Shown piece by piece: positions 53,364 through 61,994 of a stretch of DNA of 64,000 bases; within the stretch, counting starts at the first letter, position 1; each line of letters begins with the position of its first letter. Position numbers and translations under genes: made by a program. This stretch comes from Bacillota bacterium (GTDB taxonomy: Bacteria; Bacillota; UBA4882; UBA8346). The stretch covers positions 1-64,000 of the forward strand of contig JAEZFP010000067.1 of assembly GCA_023417475.1 (NCBI GenBank), read 5' to 3'. The notes beneath the pieces were generated by a model. That model ran no database searches, was not told where the DNA came from, and worked only from the letters and a program-made list of their open reading frames with translations.

Positions 53364-53573
53364 CAAAATCATTTTGAATTCATTCAAAACCGTTTTGGCG
53401 CGTTCCTCAATCATTCCGGCATGTTCCAAAACCGTTTTGGCATGTTCCTCAATCATTCCGGCATGTTCCAAAACCGTTTTGGCACGTTCCCCAATCATTC
53501 CGGCATGTTCCAAAACCGTTTTGGCATGTTCCCCAATCGTTCCGGCATGTTCCAAAACCGTTTTGGCATGTTC
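53364..53573. repeat. 21-bp tandem array 3 (10 units, A/B alternating)
   Basis: Units of exactly 21 bp from 53364. Type A, CAAAACCGTTTTGGCATGTTC, alternates with type B, CTCAATCATTCCGGCATGTTC. With the preceding C, type A forms CCAAAAC-C-GTTTTGG (for example 53426-53440), repeated every 42 bp. Type B has a near-palindromic CATTCCGGCATG. The array fills the gap between sbcD and the secreted GH105 gene and ends 4 bp before that gene's stop codon. Open frames through it have no ribosome site. Confidence 0.95.
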
Positions 53574-53577
53574 CCGG

Positions 53578-54732
53578 TCAGTCCTCCATCACACTTGCGG
53601 CAAACAGCACGCCGCACAACCCGTGGGTTGAATTGGTCAGGCGCTCTTTATTGACATATTCCGCATAACTGGATTGGACGCCCATCCCTTCCACCGCGCC
53701 GGAAACCGCGGGGAATTTCCCGTCCAGTTTCAGCTTGGTTTGGAGACCGTCCCACCCCTTCCGGGCGATTGCGGCGTAACTTGAATCGAGATACCCTTGA
53801 TTCACCGCGCTCTGCAAAGCATAGACAAACATAGCGCTGCCGGAAGTCTCCGGCCAATTGTCCGGGTGATCCCTGCGATCAAGCACTTGATACCAGAGAC
53901 CCGAGGTTGGATCCTGGGTCGCCTTTAAACCCGCCGCCGCTTTCTGCAAAATGGTGACGATCGGGCCATATTGGGGGTGATCTTTCGGAAGGTCCCGGAG
54001 CAGTTCCACTAAGGCAACGGTATACCAACCCATGCCCCGGCACCAAACGAATTGGGAACGCCCGGTCGGCGGATCGGCCCAAACCGCGTTTTTGTCTTGA
54101 TCCCAACCGTGAACCAACAGCCCGGTCCGCGGGTCTTGGGTATGTTTCGCAATCAGCGTGGTCTGAAAGGCTGCTTCAGCGGCGCATTGCTCCCGCTCGT
54201 TAAAGAGGACGCCGTAGCGAATTAAAAACGGTTCGGCCATATAAATCCCGTCCAGCCACATCTCGTTGGGATAACGCCCTTTGTGCCAAAATCCGCCCGC
54301 CGCGTTACGCGGTTGCTTCGCCAGCGCCCGCCGGATAGTTGCCGCGGCCAACTTGTACTTTTCCCGACCGGTCTGCTCATACAGGAACAGCAACAGTTGC
54401 CCGGGGTGAATCCGGTCCAAGTTATGTTCCGCTTCATTAAACGCAACTTCGCCCCGGTTATCGATGTAAAAGTCGACCCATTTTTGAATATACTTTAAAT
54501 AGCGCGTTTCGTGGGTCTTTTGGTAGATCTTGGCCATTCCAACCAAGACGATACTGCTGTTATATTCCCACCCGTTACGATGGATCGCGGTGGGATCGGG
54601 CCAACGCGCCATCACCAGCTCGGCGAAACGTTGGCCGATGGTCGGGGCCGGTTTGGCCTGACCGAGCGACGCCATTCCCAACAGCCAAAACAACAACCCA
54701 ACCAGAGCGATTTTTCCATAAACCTTCGCCAT
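53578..54732 (-). CDS. Secreted GH105 unsaturated glucuronyl/galacturonyl hydrolase
   Basis: A 384-residue GH105 protein with a signal peptide (MAKVYGKIALVGLLFWLLGM then a SLGQA|KP-type cleavage), so it should be periplasmic or secreted. Catalytic-site landmarks: WLDGIYM with Asp161, HGWD at 208-211, and WCRGMGWY at 230-237, then ETSGSAMFVYAL. These are closer to consensus than in the cytoplasmic paralogue at 177-1241. Start at ATG 54732. It stands alone, next to array 3 and opposite no transporter. It may trim unsaturated oligosaccharides before import by the LplABC-like or YesOPQ-like systems. Confidence 0.9.
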   Translation of the reverse strand: MAKVYGKIALVGLLFWLLGMASLGQAKPAPTIGQRFAELVMARWPDPTAIHRNGWEYNSSIVLVGMAKIYQKTHETRYLKYIQKWVDFYIDNRGEVAFNEAEHNLDRIHPGQLLLFLYEQTGREKYKLAAATIRRALAKQPRNAAGGFWHKGRYPNEMWLDGIYMAEPFLIRYGVLFNEREQCAAEAAFQTTLIAKHTQDPRTGLLVHGWDQDKNAVWADPPTGRSQFVWCRGMGWYTVALVELLRDLPKDHPQYGPIVTILQKAAAGLKATQDPTSGLWYQVLDRRDHPDNWPETSGSAMFVYALQSAVNQGYLDSSYAAIARKGWDGLQTKLKLDGKFPAVSGAVEGMGVQSSYAEYVNKERLTNSTHGLCGVLFAASVMED

Positions 54733-54873
54733 GTTAAAATCCCCTCTTCAATCCATTCCCATTTCCCATCGCGGGAATCATATTCAGCTGATTCCCATTA
54801 TGACCATTATACTTTTTTCCGCCATGATAAACAACCGAGGCGTTACCGATCCGGCTGCCATCAAACAACGAAA

Positions 54874-54892
54874 GGGCTGTCTGAGACAGCCC
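54874..54892 (-). terminator. Probable terminator of the envelope operon
   Basis: GGGCTGTC and GACAGCCC form a perfect stem around TGA. On the minus strand TTTCGTTGTTTG follows. It lies about 100 nt past the end of the beta-barrel gene. Confidence 0.6.
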
Positions 54893-54991
54893 CTTGTACT
54901 TTATGCGTCATGCAACTTCGCGGATTGTCCTCAGCCGTGCTTACCCGAACGACTGCTTACGCCCCCTTGCAGGTTGATCTATTTGATTAAT

Positions 54992-56350
54992 TTAAAACAT
55001 TAATTTCAATACCAGATCCAAACTGACCGTTTCTCCGGCGAATGTCGCCTCGGTCGACGCGCCGCCGAAATTCCCTTTCAGGTTGCAATCGAGGTAAAAA
55101 TCACTTAATTCCGGATGATAGGTGACGCCGGCCAATACCGTCCCCGACTGGTCGACCAGATTGCTGATGGCGTTCAGATTAAACGTTAGCTCGGAAATGA
55201 TGAATTTTTGAACCGATCCGAAACACGCCGCATAATACTTGCTGATACGGTAAGGATTGTAAAATTGCTCCAAAAATACTGTTTTCACAGTTGGATCGCT
55301 GATCCGCCGGAAGATGTTGTCGCCGTAACCGCCGCCGTTGTAATAGAGCTCCCCGGTAAGCCGGATCCGGTCGGCAAGCTCGCCGTAGTTAAAATAACGG
55401 GTCAACCCCAAACTGGCCCGGGGTATCCAGCGCCGTTGCCATTCCGCTTGAAACGACTGCGGGTCGAGCCGGCGGTTTTGCTCCCCGTACGAATAACTCA
55501 ATTCGCCGGCGAGATCGTATTTTTTCAATAAACGACCGGAGATATCGTAGCCGACCGCTTGATTGCCGGCTTTACCCCAAGCCGAAAAGGACATCTCGGT
55601 ATTTCCCACCAAAAACTCGTATTTGCCGGAGAGGGAAACCTGATCGACCGCTCGGGCATTGCCGGTACCAAGGTAAAAATAAAGGTTCCGTTTGGTCCCG
55701 GAAGGAATATGGATCCGAGTTCCGTAAGCCCCTTCCCGGATCTTGTCCAGATCGGCAAAGTCTTTCTGCTCCACATTGATCAGATCGGTAGGATTCCAAA
55801 AATAACAACGGCCCCATTTTAAAACCTGTTTGCCGGTTCGAATGTAAATTTTATTTTGAAGATTCGTGTCAATAAAGAACTCTTTGATCTGGTAATCGCT
55901 CTTTTTTTCCTCGCGCAACCGCACTTCAACCGGTTGCCCGTCGGGACCGCTGATCGAACCGGTTTTGAGCTCCTCCCGTCCTTCCGGAAAGTAGCTTGCC
56001 TCAAAACTGAGAAAACTCTTAAAATTGGGTCCCATCCTGATATCCCCAAACAGGGTGGCCGTCATCCGGTTGGCCAGCTCGTCTCCGGTTGCGGTCGGCA
56101 GTTCAAGCCAATCCCGGGACGGAGCGCGGCGGCTGACCGTCGTCTCGGCCTCAAACTGTCCGGTAAGGGAAAGCTGTTTTTTTTGCAGTTCCGCGCCAAC
56201 GTCGTTGGTCACCACTTGGTCCCCGGTCCTGACCGTGGTATCCTCACCAAACAATTCGTCGTCACTCTCGGCCCAAGCCGGCAAGATCAGCCAGACCTGC
56301 AATCCCCCCACCAGGAGCGCAATTGCGGCCCAACGCCTTAATTTCTTCAT
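54992..56350 (-). CDS. Predicted outer-membrane beta-barrel protein (DUF1302-like)
   Basis: A 452-residue protein with a signal peptide (KKLRRWAAIALLVGGL then PAWA|ES). The mature chain has alternating strands rich in aromatic and polar residues, RTGKQVLKWGRCYFWNPTDL, which resembles DUF1302/alginate-export-type barrels, repeated ELSYSYGEQ-like strands, and ends LDLVLKLMF. A C-terminal aromatic residue in a final strand is the beta-signal read by BamA in outer membranes. Start at ATG 56350. It ends an operon with a LolA-like carrier and an ABC exporter. An outer-membrane channel or acceptor is inferred. The DUF assignment is by resemblance only. Confidence 0.72.
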   Translation of the reverse strand: MKKLRRWAAIALLVGGLQVWLILPAWAESDDELFGEDTTVRTGDQVVTNDVGAELQKKQLSLTGQFEAETTVSRRAPSRDWLELPTATGDELANRMTATLFGDIRMGPNFKSFLSFEASYFPEGREELKTGSISGPDGQPVEVRLREEKKSDYQIKEFFIDTNLQNKIYIRTGKQVLKWGRCYFWNPTDLINVEQKDFADLDKIREGAYGTRIHIPSGTKRNLYFYLGTGNARAVDQVSLSGKYEFLVGNTEMSFSAWGKAGNQAVGYDISGRLLKKYDLAGELSYSYGEQNRRLDPQSFQAEWQRRWIPRASLGLTRYFNYGELADRIRLTGELYYNGGGYGDNIFRRISDPTVKTVFLEQFYNPYRISKYYAACFGSVQKFIISELTFNLNAISNLVDQSGTVLAGVTYHPELSDFYLDCNLKGNFGGASTEATFAGETVSLDLVLKLMF

Positions 56351-56362
56351 TTGATCACCCCG

Positions 56363-57139
56363 CTACTTGCTGAGACTCTCCAAATACGCTTTGGTGAATA
56401 CATAGTCGTCAATTTTTTTGAAGGAGATATTTTTAATCTCCACAATGGTTTTATCGCCTTTTTCAAATTCATCGACGAAGATCGCCTTAACCCATAAAAA
56501 CTTTCCTTGATACGGTTGATAACTGATAAAATACGCCGTATTCATCAACGTTCCGTTCGCCGAATAGTCCTGGGTCTTTAACGGCAGATAGTTGTCCTGG
56601 CGAATCCACAGCACCCGCTTGGGATAGGTGACGTCCTCGGTTTTGGCGGCCACTTCGAATTGATAGACGTCAATGGCTCCCAGCTTGGTTGCGACTACCT
56701 TTTCAGCCCCGGCTTTATCTACCGCCGCTTGATACAGTTCGGACCATTTCTTCTTTTCAAAATCGCCGCTTTTGGCGTCCGAACCGGCGATGCTCTCGTC
56801 GCGGTTGATATGTTGGAAAGTCCGGGTATTACGCCGGTACATCCAGAAGTTATCGCCGGTGCGCAGGTAGCCGTTGCCTTTCTCCACTTCCGGCGCGGTC
56901 ATCAATATTAAAAAAGCATCGTCGCGATCCCGGCGGTAAAAAATGGATTTGTAGATCTTAACGCCTTCTTTATCTTTTTGACGGGTCATTTCCACTTCCG
57001 CGGTGCCGTCGGTCTTTAGCTCCAGGGCGTTATCGAGCTTCCCCAGCAAATCCCCGATTTTTGGCGCCGCCGTGGCCCCGCCGGGCGCCGCCAACGCCAA
57101 CATCAGTCCCATGGCGATTAGCGCTTTCTTTATATTCAT
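56363..57139 (-). CDS. LolA-like outer-membrane lipoprotein-sorting protein
   Basis: A 258-residue protein with signal peptide (KKALIAMGLMLALAAPGGA, ATA|APK cleavage). The beta-rich chain has DGTAEVEMTRQKDKEGVKI, AFLILMTAPEVEKGNGYLR, NFWMYRRNTRTFQHI and PKRVLWIRQDNYLPLKT, the features of the LolA-like superfamily annotated as outer-membrane lipoprotein-sorting protein. The fold is a half-barrel carrying acyl chains through the periplasm. It lies 27 nt after the first permease gene and 12 nt before the barrel gene, so all are one transcript. Its cargo may be a lipoprotein or another lipid. Confidence 0.85.
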   Translation of the reverse strand: MNIKKALIAMGLMLALAAPGGATAAPKIGDLLGKLDNALELKTDGTAEVEMTRQKDKEGVKIYKSIFYRRDRDDAFLILMTAPEVEKGNGYLRTGDNFWMYRRNTRTFQHINRDESIAGSDAKSGDFEKKKWSELYQAAVDKAGAEKVVATKLGAIDVYQFEVAAKTEDVTYPKRVLWIRQDNYLPLKTQDYSANGTLMNTAYFISYQPYQGKFLWVKAIFVDEFEKGDKTIVEIKNISFKKIDDYVFTKAYLESLSK

Positions 57140-57166
57140 TTGCCGACTCCTCCGTCTTGTTTTTGC

Positions 57167-58900
57167 TTATTCATAGTGCCGCAACGCTTCGGCCGCCGTA
57201 AGCTTCGCCGCGCGGCGCGCCGGAAAATACGCGGTCAAGCCGGCGATTGCCATGATCAATAAAAAGTTGGCGGCAAGCCCCGCCGGGTTAATCTGAAAAT
57301 AAAGATGTTTATTTTTAAGGATCATGCTTAAGGCATTGTCCACGTCAAAACGGATCGACCCCAGCAACCCCATGACGCCAATCCCCAGGACGATTCCGAC
57401 CGCGCAAGCGATGGCGGTCAATTGCAACGTCTCCAGGATAAACAGGTTCCGGACATCGTTTTTCTGCATTCCGATCGCCCGAATGGTTCCGATCTCCCGG
57501 GTCCGTTCGCGAATGGTCATCCGCAACGTATTCACCACGCCGATCAATATGATGAAAAATATAACCAACACCGCGATTACGGTCACCAGATTGAGAACTC
57601 CTTCTAATTTGAGGATATCGCTGGCCCCTTCATACATGGTGATCACATCGACTTTGGTCTGGTCGGTCCGGGTCCGCCGTTCCTGCTGATATTTCTTTCG
57701 CAATCCCTCACTGTCCGCGCTGCGGTTTAACAACTTCCACTCCGTGGCCAAGGCGGAGTAAACCGGATCGGTCGTGGCCACGGCCCGTTCGGACCGGTCG
57801 GCCGGCAGGTAGCGGTTGAACGGGTCGTACAGTTTTTCGGCGTTCATTACGATCACGTTGTCGTTCAGTTTCGACAACGTCCGGTACGTCGCCGTCAACT
57901 CCCAGGTTTCTTCATGTTGGCCTCGGAATTGCGTCGGATATTGAAAGACAAATTTCCGGCCCGGTCGCAGTTGCAAACTTTGCGCCAGCTTCTCCGGGAG
58001 CATCACGCCGTCCTTGCCGAAGGCCTTTGCGGCGTCGCCGGCGACGATCTGTAAGCGCCGCCGCAAGAGCGCCTTGGCCGAATCATCATTTTTATAGGCC
58101 ACAATTTGCACCGGAGTCGCGCCAACCCTGCCGTTTACCGCCAAGATGCCCGGCTTTAACCTTTCGTGCAATTGGCCGGCATATTGCGCCGCGGTTCGTT
58201 TGGGATCTTTCAAGGTTAATTGCAACGCGGCCGATTCCCACGGTTTATAGCCGAGCAACTGCTTGACCCGGCCGGTCTCCATGAAAAGGACAATATTCAT
58301 AAAGCTGTTATTGCTATTGGCAATCGCAATGACCGTTAACTTGGCCGCCTGCATCTGTCCGGTAATCATCGGCAACCGGACATTGAGGGTGTCATGCACC
58401 TTCACCTTGAGCGATTTTGCTTTTTCACTGGAGATAATGACCGGATACTGATACCGCCGACTGAAATATTCTTTGAAATTCCCGCTCACGAGCGTAAAAA
58501 ACTCATCGAAAAATCCGCGTCGTTCCGCTTCGGTTTTGGGGGATACCCCGACAATCACCACATTATCGGTTTCCCCGTTGCCGATCGCCTGTCCAAACAT
58601 GCCGATATTTTCATCCAAATAAACCAGATCTTCTTTTTTAACCGTCTCCCGGATAATCCGCTCGTAACGCGCTTTATCGCGAATCACCGCCATCCGGCTG
58701 TTGCCGATCCGGCTATCAATCACCAGATGTCCAAAGGCTTTAGCGACTACTTCATTAATTAGAACATCAACCATTCCATGGGAAAACGAATTGGCGACGA
58801 CCAAAATCATCATTCCGAAGCCGATACCGATTCCCAACAGCAGATTCCGCCGTTTCTGACGGAGTAGGTTGCGTAAACTTAAGGAAAATAACCAACCCAT
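57167..58900 (-). CDS. FtsX/MacB-type ABC permease, first
   Basis: A 577-residue permease. An N-terminal span (NLLLGIGIGFGMMILVVANS), a large extracytoplasmic domain (about 50-430), then three C-terminal spans starting VTVIAVLVIFFIILIGVVNT with the coupling helix REIGTIRAIGMQKNDV, ending YFPARRAAKLTAAEALRHYE. This is the LolC/LolE/MacB type VII exporter topology, used to extract substrates from the outer leaflet of the inner membrane. It starts at ATG 58900 and lies 15 nt after the second permease. Confidence 0.88.
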   Translation of the reverse strand: MGWLFSLSLRNLLRQKRRNLLLGIGIGFGMMILVVANSFSHGMVDVLINEVVAKAFGHLVIDSRIGNSRMAVIRDKARYERIIRETVKKEDLVYLDENIGMFGQAIGNGETDNVVIVGVSPKTEAERRGFFDEFFTLVSGNFKEYFSRRYQYPVIISSEKAKSLKVKVHDTLNVRLPMITGQMQAAKLTVIAIANSNNSFMNIVLFMETGRVKQLLGYKPWESAALQLTLKDPKRTAAQYAGQLHERLKPGILAVNGRVGATPVQIVAYKNDDSAKALLRRRLQIVAGDAAKAFGKDGVMLPEKLAQSLQLRPGRKFVFQYPTQFRGQHEETWELTATYRTLSKLNDNVIVMNAEKLYDPFNRYLPADRSERAVATTDPVYSALATEWKLLNRSADSEGLRKKYQQERRTRTDQTKVDVITMYEGASDILKLEGVLNLVTVIAVLVIFFIILIGVVNTLRMTIRERTREIGTIRAIGMQKNDVRNLFILETLQLTAIACAVGIVLGIGVMGLLGSIRFDVDNALSMILKNKHLYFQINPAGLAANFLLIMAIAGLTAYFPARRAAKLTAAEALRHYE

Positions 58901-58915
58901 ATTCTCACCTCACCT

Positions 58916-60439
58916 TTAATCCCGGCTCAAGGCATCCAGCGGGACGATCTTGTCAACCACGCGCAACGGATAAATCACCGCAATCAAGGTCACAATCGTC
59001 AATTCAACAATGCCCGAAACAAAATCCCCCAAACGAAACAAAGGGCTCAACTTATCGCCGCCGTACACCAGTTGCAAAATCTCGTTGGCGGTGGTAATAT
59101 TGGCGGCGTTCAATATCTGAATCAAAATCATTCCGGCTCCGATCCCCAACCCGCCGAAAAAAAACGAGAGGAGGCCGGTCTCCACCACAAACATCCTCCG
59201 GAGAAAACTCTTGCGCGCCCCGATCGCCCGCATCATCCCGATCTCGCCGGTCCGCTCCAGGGCCGCCATACTCAATGTGTTCATAATCACGATAATGGCC
59301 ACAAAAAAGATGAACATAATAAACAGATTCAGCGCGCCTTTGATCATCACCGCCATGCTGCCGAAAGTTCCCACGGCGGCTTTCCAACTGACCGCCCGCA
59401 CGCCCAATTTGGCCGCGCGAAACGAGTCGTTCAGTCGCTTTAACGCTTTTGCTTGATTTACGCCGTGCTTTAACCGGATAAAGACCACATTGTAGGAACC
59501 GGCGTCGACTGCTACTTTTGAATTGGTTTTGACGGTTTGCGCTTGGACCGTCGCCGCAGTGATCGCCCCGGTAGATTGGTGGTTTTGGAGCGTAGTGTCG
59601 GTATCAAAGAGTTGATCGAGATTGTCGTCGGCCAAAATCCGCTGTTTGTCCTCGGAAACCACCACTTTGGCGTCGGCGCCGGTTACATAGTTGTGCGCTT
59701 CGCGAAACGACTCCAGATCGATCAAGCAATAATTGCCCCAAATCTTGTTGAGCGCCTTATACTTCATGATTCCGACGACCGGGACCCGGATGTCCAGGGT
59801 CGAGTTGGATTCGCTGGCGCCCATAAAAACCAGATCGCGCTTGAATTCCAAACCGGCAACGTTCTCCGCCGCTTCTCTGGTCAGATGGGTTTTGTCTACC
59901 GTCCCCGTCTCAGGCAACAGCCAGAAATCCATAGCATCGTATGCTTCCTTACGGGCTTCCTCGGAAACCAAAACCCCCCGTTCGCCCGGTATGAAGCTTC
60001 GCCCTTCAGTGATCCTGAAACTGCCGGGAAACATCGTTTGGTAACGTTTCAGATCCACCCCCAGTAACATTACATGGCCCATCTCCGAACCGGAGTTAAA
60101 AACAAAAACCAGGCCCGCGGTGGCCGGGATATACCGTTCAATCAGCCCCTGCCGGTCGAGCATTTTTTGAGCGGCGCCAAAGTTTTTAATTACTTTCAAA
60201 GGTTTGCCGCTCATCATGTCAAACAAAACATCGTCTTTCTCCTGCTCGTCGGAGATCACCACAATATCTCCGGTAAACAACTTGACGATATTATCGGACA
60301 ACCCTTGCTCCATTCCAGCGATCATCCCGTTGCCAACCGTCATCAACAAACCGCCCAGGAAAAGAATGGCCCCGATCACCAGACTTTTGCCCTTATGCCG
60401 CCAAAGGTTGCGCCAGGCAATTTTAAATACGATTCCCAT
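58916..60439 (-). CDS. FtsX/MacB-type ABC permease, second
   Basis: A 507-residue permease with the same topology. N-terminal IAWRNLWRHKGKSLVIGAIL and first span, a ~330-residue extracytoplasmic domain, then LNLFIMFIFFVAIIVIMNTL, GEIGMMRAIGARKSFL and the C-terminal Asp-containing ...VPLDALSRD. With the first permease it probably forms a heterodimer, as LolC and LolE do. It lies 12 nt after the ATPase gene. Confidence 0.88.
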   Translation of the reverse strand: MGIVFKIAWRNLWRHKGKSLVIGAILFLGGLLMTVGNGMIAGMEQGLSDNIVKLFTGDIVVISDEQEKDDVLFDMMSGKPLKVIKNFGAAQKMLDRQGLIERYIPATAGLVFVFNSGSEMGHVMLLGVDLKRYQTMFPGSFRITEGRSFIPGERGVLVSEEARKEAYDAMDFWLLPETGTVDKTHLTREAAENVAGLEFKRDLVFMGASESNSTLDIRVPVVGIMKYKALNKIWGNYCLIDLESFREAHNYVTGADAKVVVSEDKQRILADDNLDQLFDTDTTLQNHQSTGAITAATVQAQTVKTNSKVAVDAGSYNVVFIRLKHGVNQAKALKRLNDSFRAAKLGVRAVSWKAAVGTFGSMAVMIKGALNLFIMFIFFVAIIVIMNTLSMAALERTGEIGMMRAIGARKSFLRRMFVVETGLLSFFFGGLGIGAGMILIQILNAANITTANEILQLVYGGDKLSPLFRLGDFVSGIVELTIVTLIAVIYPLRVVDKIVPLDALSRD

Positions 60440-60451
60440 GCCGCATTCCCC

Positions 60452-61126
60452 CTAAGCCACAATCAGGCCGTCTTTAATCTTGACGGTGCTTTTGGCGTAT
60501 TTCCGGACATCGGGATCATGCGTCGAGAAGATAAAGGTGGTCTTCTGTTTCTCATTGAGCTCCCGCATTAATTGCAGAATCGACTCGCTGGTCTCCGAAT
60601 CGAGGTTAGCGGTGGGTTCGTCAGCCATCACGATCTGCGGCGCGGTAACCAACGCCCGGGCGATCGCCACCCGTTGCCGTTGACCGCCGGAAAGTTCCGC
60701 CGGTTTGTGGTCGATAAACTGAGTTAAACCCACATCTTCAATCAACGCTTCCACTTTGTTCCGGATCAGTTCTTTTGAATGCTCCTTCATCAGCAGCAAC
60801 GGAAACTCGACGTTCTCCCGGACATTTAAGACCGGGATCAAGTTAAACGTCTGAAAGATAAAACCAATCTTCCGCAAGCGCAAATCGGTAATCTGCTTGT
60901 CGCTAAGGCTGGTGATCTCCTGACCGCCGATTTTGACACTCCCGGCGGTGGGGGTGTCGATACACCCGACGATATTCAACAAGGTCGTTTTACCGCTTCC
61001 CGAAGGTCCGATAATCGTCAAAAACGCCCCTTCTTCAACCGCCATATCGACGCCCCGCAACGCCCGGACGGTAGTAGCGCCTAGCGGATAATCCTTCTTG
61101 ACATTGGCGACTTCAATCATGTTCAT
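60452..61126 (-). CDS. LolD/MacB-type ABC transporter ATPase
   Basis: A 224-residue ATPase. Walker A GPSGSGKTTLLNIVG, Q-loop FIFQTFNLIPVLNV, signature LSGGQRQRVAIARAL, Walker B IVMADEPTANLD and the switch His in FIFSTHDPDV. The length and the close coupling with two FtsX-type permeases identify the type VII exporter group. ATG 61126 follows AAGGGG. First gene of the envelope operon, 80 nt from the PadR gene. Confidence 0.93.
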   Translation of the reverse strand: MNMIEVANVKKDYPLGATTVRALRGVDMAVEEGAFLTIIGPSGSGKTTLLNIVGCIDTPTAGSVKIGGQEITSLSDKQITDLRLRKIGFIFQTFNLIPVLNVRENVEFPLLLMKEHSKELIRNKVEALIEDVGLTQFIDHKPAELSGGQRQRVAIARALVTAPQIVMADEPTANLDSETSESILQLMRELNEKQKTTFIFSTHDPDVRKYAKSTVKIKDGLIVA

Positions 61127-61205
61127 TGGGAACCCCTTTCGTGATTTATTTCACAATTCGCAGAAGTGAATGTTATCCATTCCCATTCACTTTTCTACTC
61201 CTTGA

Positions 61206-61808
61206 TTAACCCTGCTTTATATCGGGAGTATCTTTGGCTTTCAGCTGGGCCAGCACAGCTTCTTCCCGGATCCATTGTTCAATCTCCGCCATGCTTTCGG
61301 TAACCCATTCCGATGTCATCAGTGCCATTTTTGAACCCATTTTTGCGGTCAGCTTCCAATAACGGCGGTCTTCCTGCGGATGGTCTTCTTTGTCAATTTT
61401 CGCTTCAACCTCACGCATATGAATGATATCCTCCTGCAACTCCCGATGCAACCGTTGAAACTGAAAATACATCTCCTGTAACGGAAGCCCGCTGCCGAAA
61501 AATACCCGGACTAAAAAATCATATCGGCAGGTCATGGTCAACTTGTTCGGAAAGTGGCCTAACCAATCCTGAAACGCTTTTTCACCCGCCGGAGTAATAG
61601 TATAGACCTTACGATCGGGCCGTCCTTTCTGCGGATCAATATGAAACCGGGTATACCCTTCCTTCTCCAACTCTCCCAGGTCACGATAGATCTGGCTGAC
61701 GTTCGCCGCCCAAAAATGGCTGATCGATCCATCAAAAATCGTCTTCAAGTCATACCCGGTCATCGGTTGGTACGATAATAAGCCAAGCAAGGAATATTTT
61801 AGCGACAT
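61206..61808 (-). CDS. PadR-family transcriptional regulator
   Basis: About 200 residues. The N-terminal winged helix has YSLLGLLSYQPMTGYDLKTI and SQIYRDLGELEKEGYTRFHI, then the RPDRKVYTITPAGEKAFQDW wing; the C-terminal half is helical (coiled-coil-like FQRLHRELQEDIIHMREVEA). ATG 61808 follows GGAGGAA; the frame extends to 62006 but that part is the intergenic region. It probably represses the downstream exporter operon in response to an amphipathic compound; the ligand is unknown. It is divergent from the CCA-adding enzyme gene. Confidence 0.9.
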   Translation of the reverse strand: MSLKYSLLGLLSYQPMTGYDLKTIFDGSISHFWAANVSQIYRDLGELEKEGYTRFHIDPQKGRPDRKVYTITPAGEKAFQDWLGHFPNKLTMTCRYDFLVRVFFGSGLPLQEMYFQFQRLHRELQEDIIHMREVEAKIDKEDHPQEDRRYWKLTAKMGSKMALMTSEWVTESMAEIEQWIREEAVLAQLKAKDTPDIKQG

Positions 61809-61847
61809 GCTGCTTCCTCCAGGTTGTGGGATTATGTTATGTTTGTC

Positions 61848-61876
61848 ATTATATATTCTATATGTTATATGTAAAA
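61848..61876 (-). promoter_or_regulatory. Candidate promoter of padR-like gene
   Basis: On the minus strand TATAAT (61853-61848) with TTTTAC 17 bp upstream. The stretch 61836-61874 is rich in TATG/CATA words, as PadR operators often are, but no clean palindrome was found. Confidence 0.45.
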
Positions 61877-61994
61877 AATCAACTATTTTAACCAAAAATA
61901 AACATTTGTAACTAATATTTGGTGCCCCGACAGGGAAAACGCTGAGCTGCCACGAATCTTTCTCTATTATCTCATTTTGAAAGCCGGTGAGCCT

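Noticed and set aside
53334..53631. Open frames through array 3 with helical 14-residue repeats
   Set aside because: More than one frame is open, the minus-strand start is a TTG inside the repeat, and no ribosome site is visible. Kept as a finding, not a gene.
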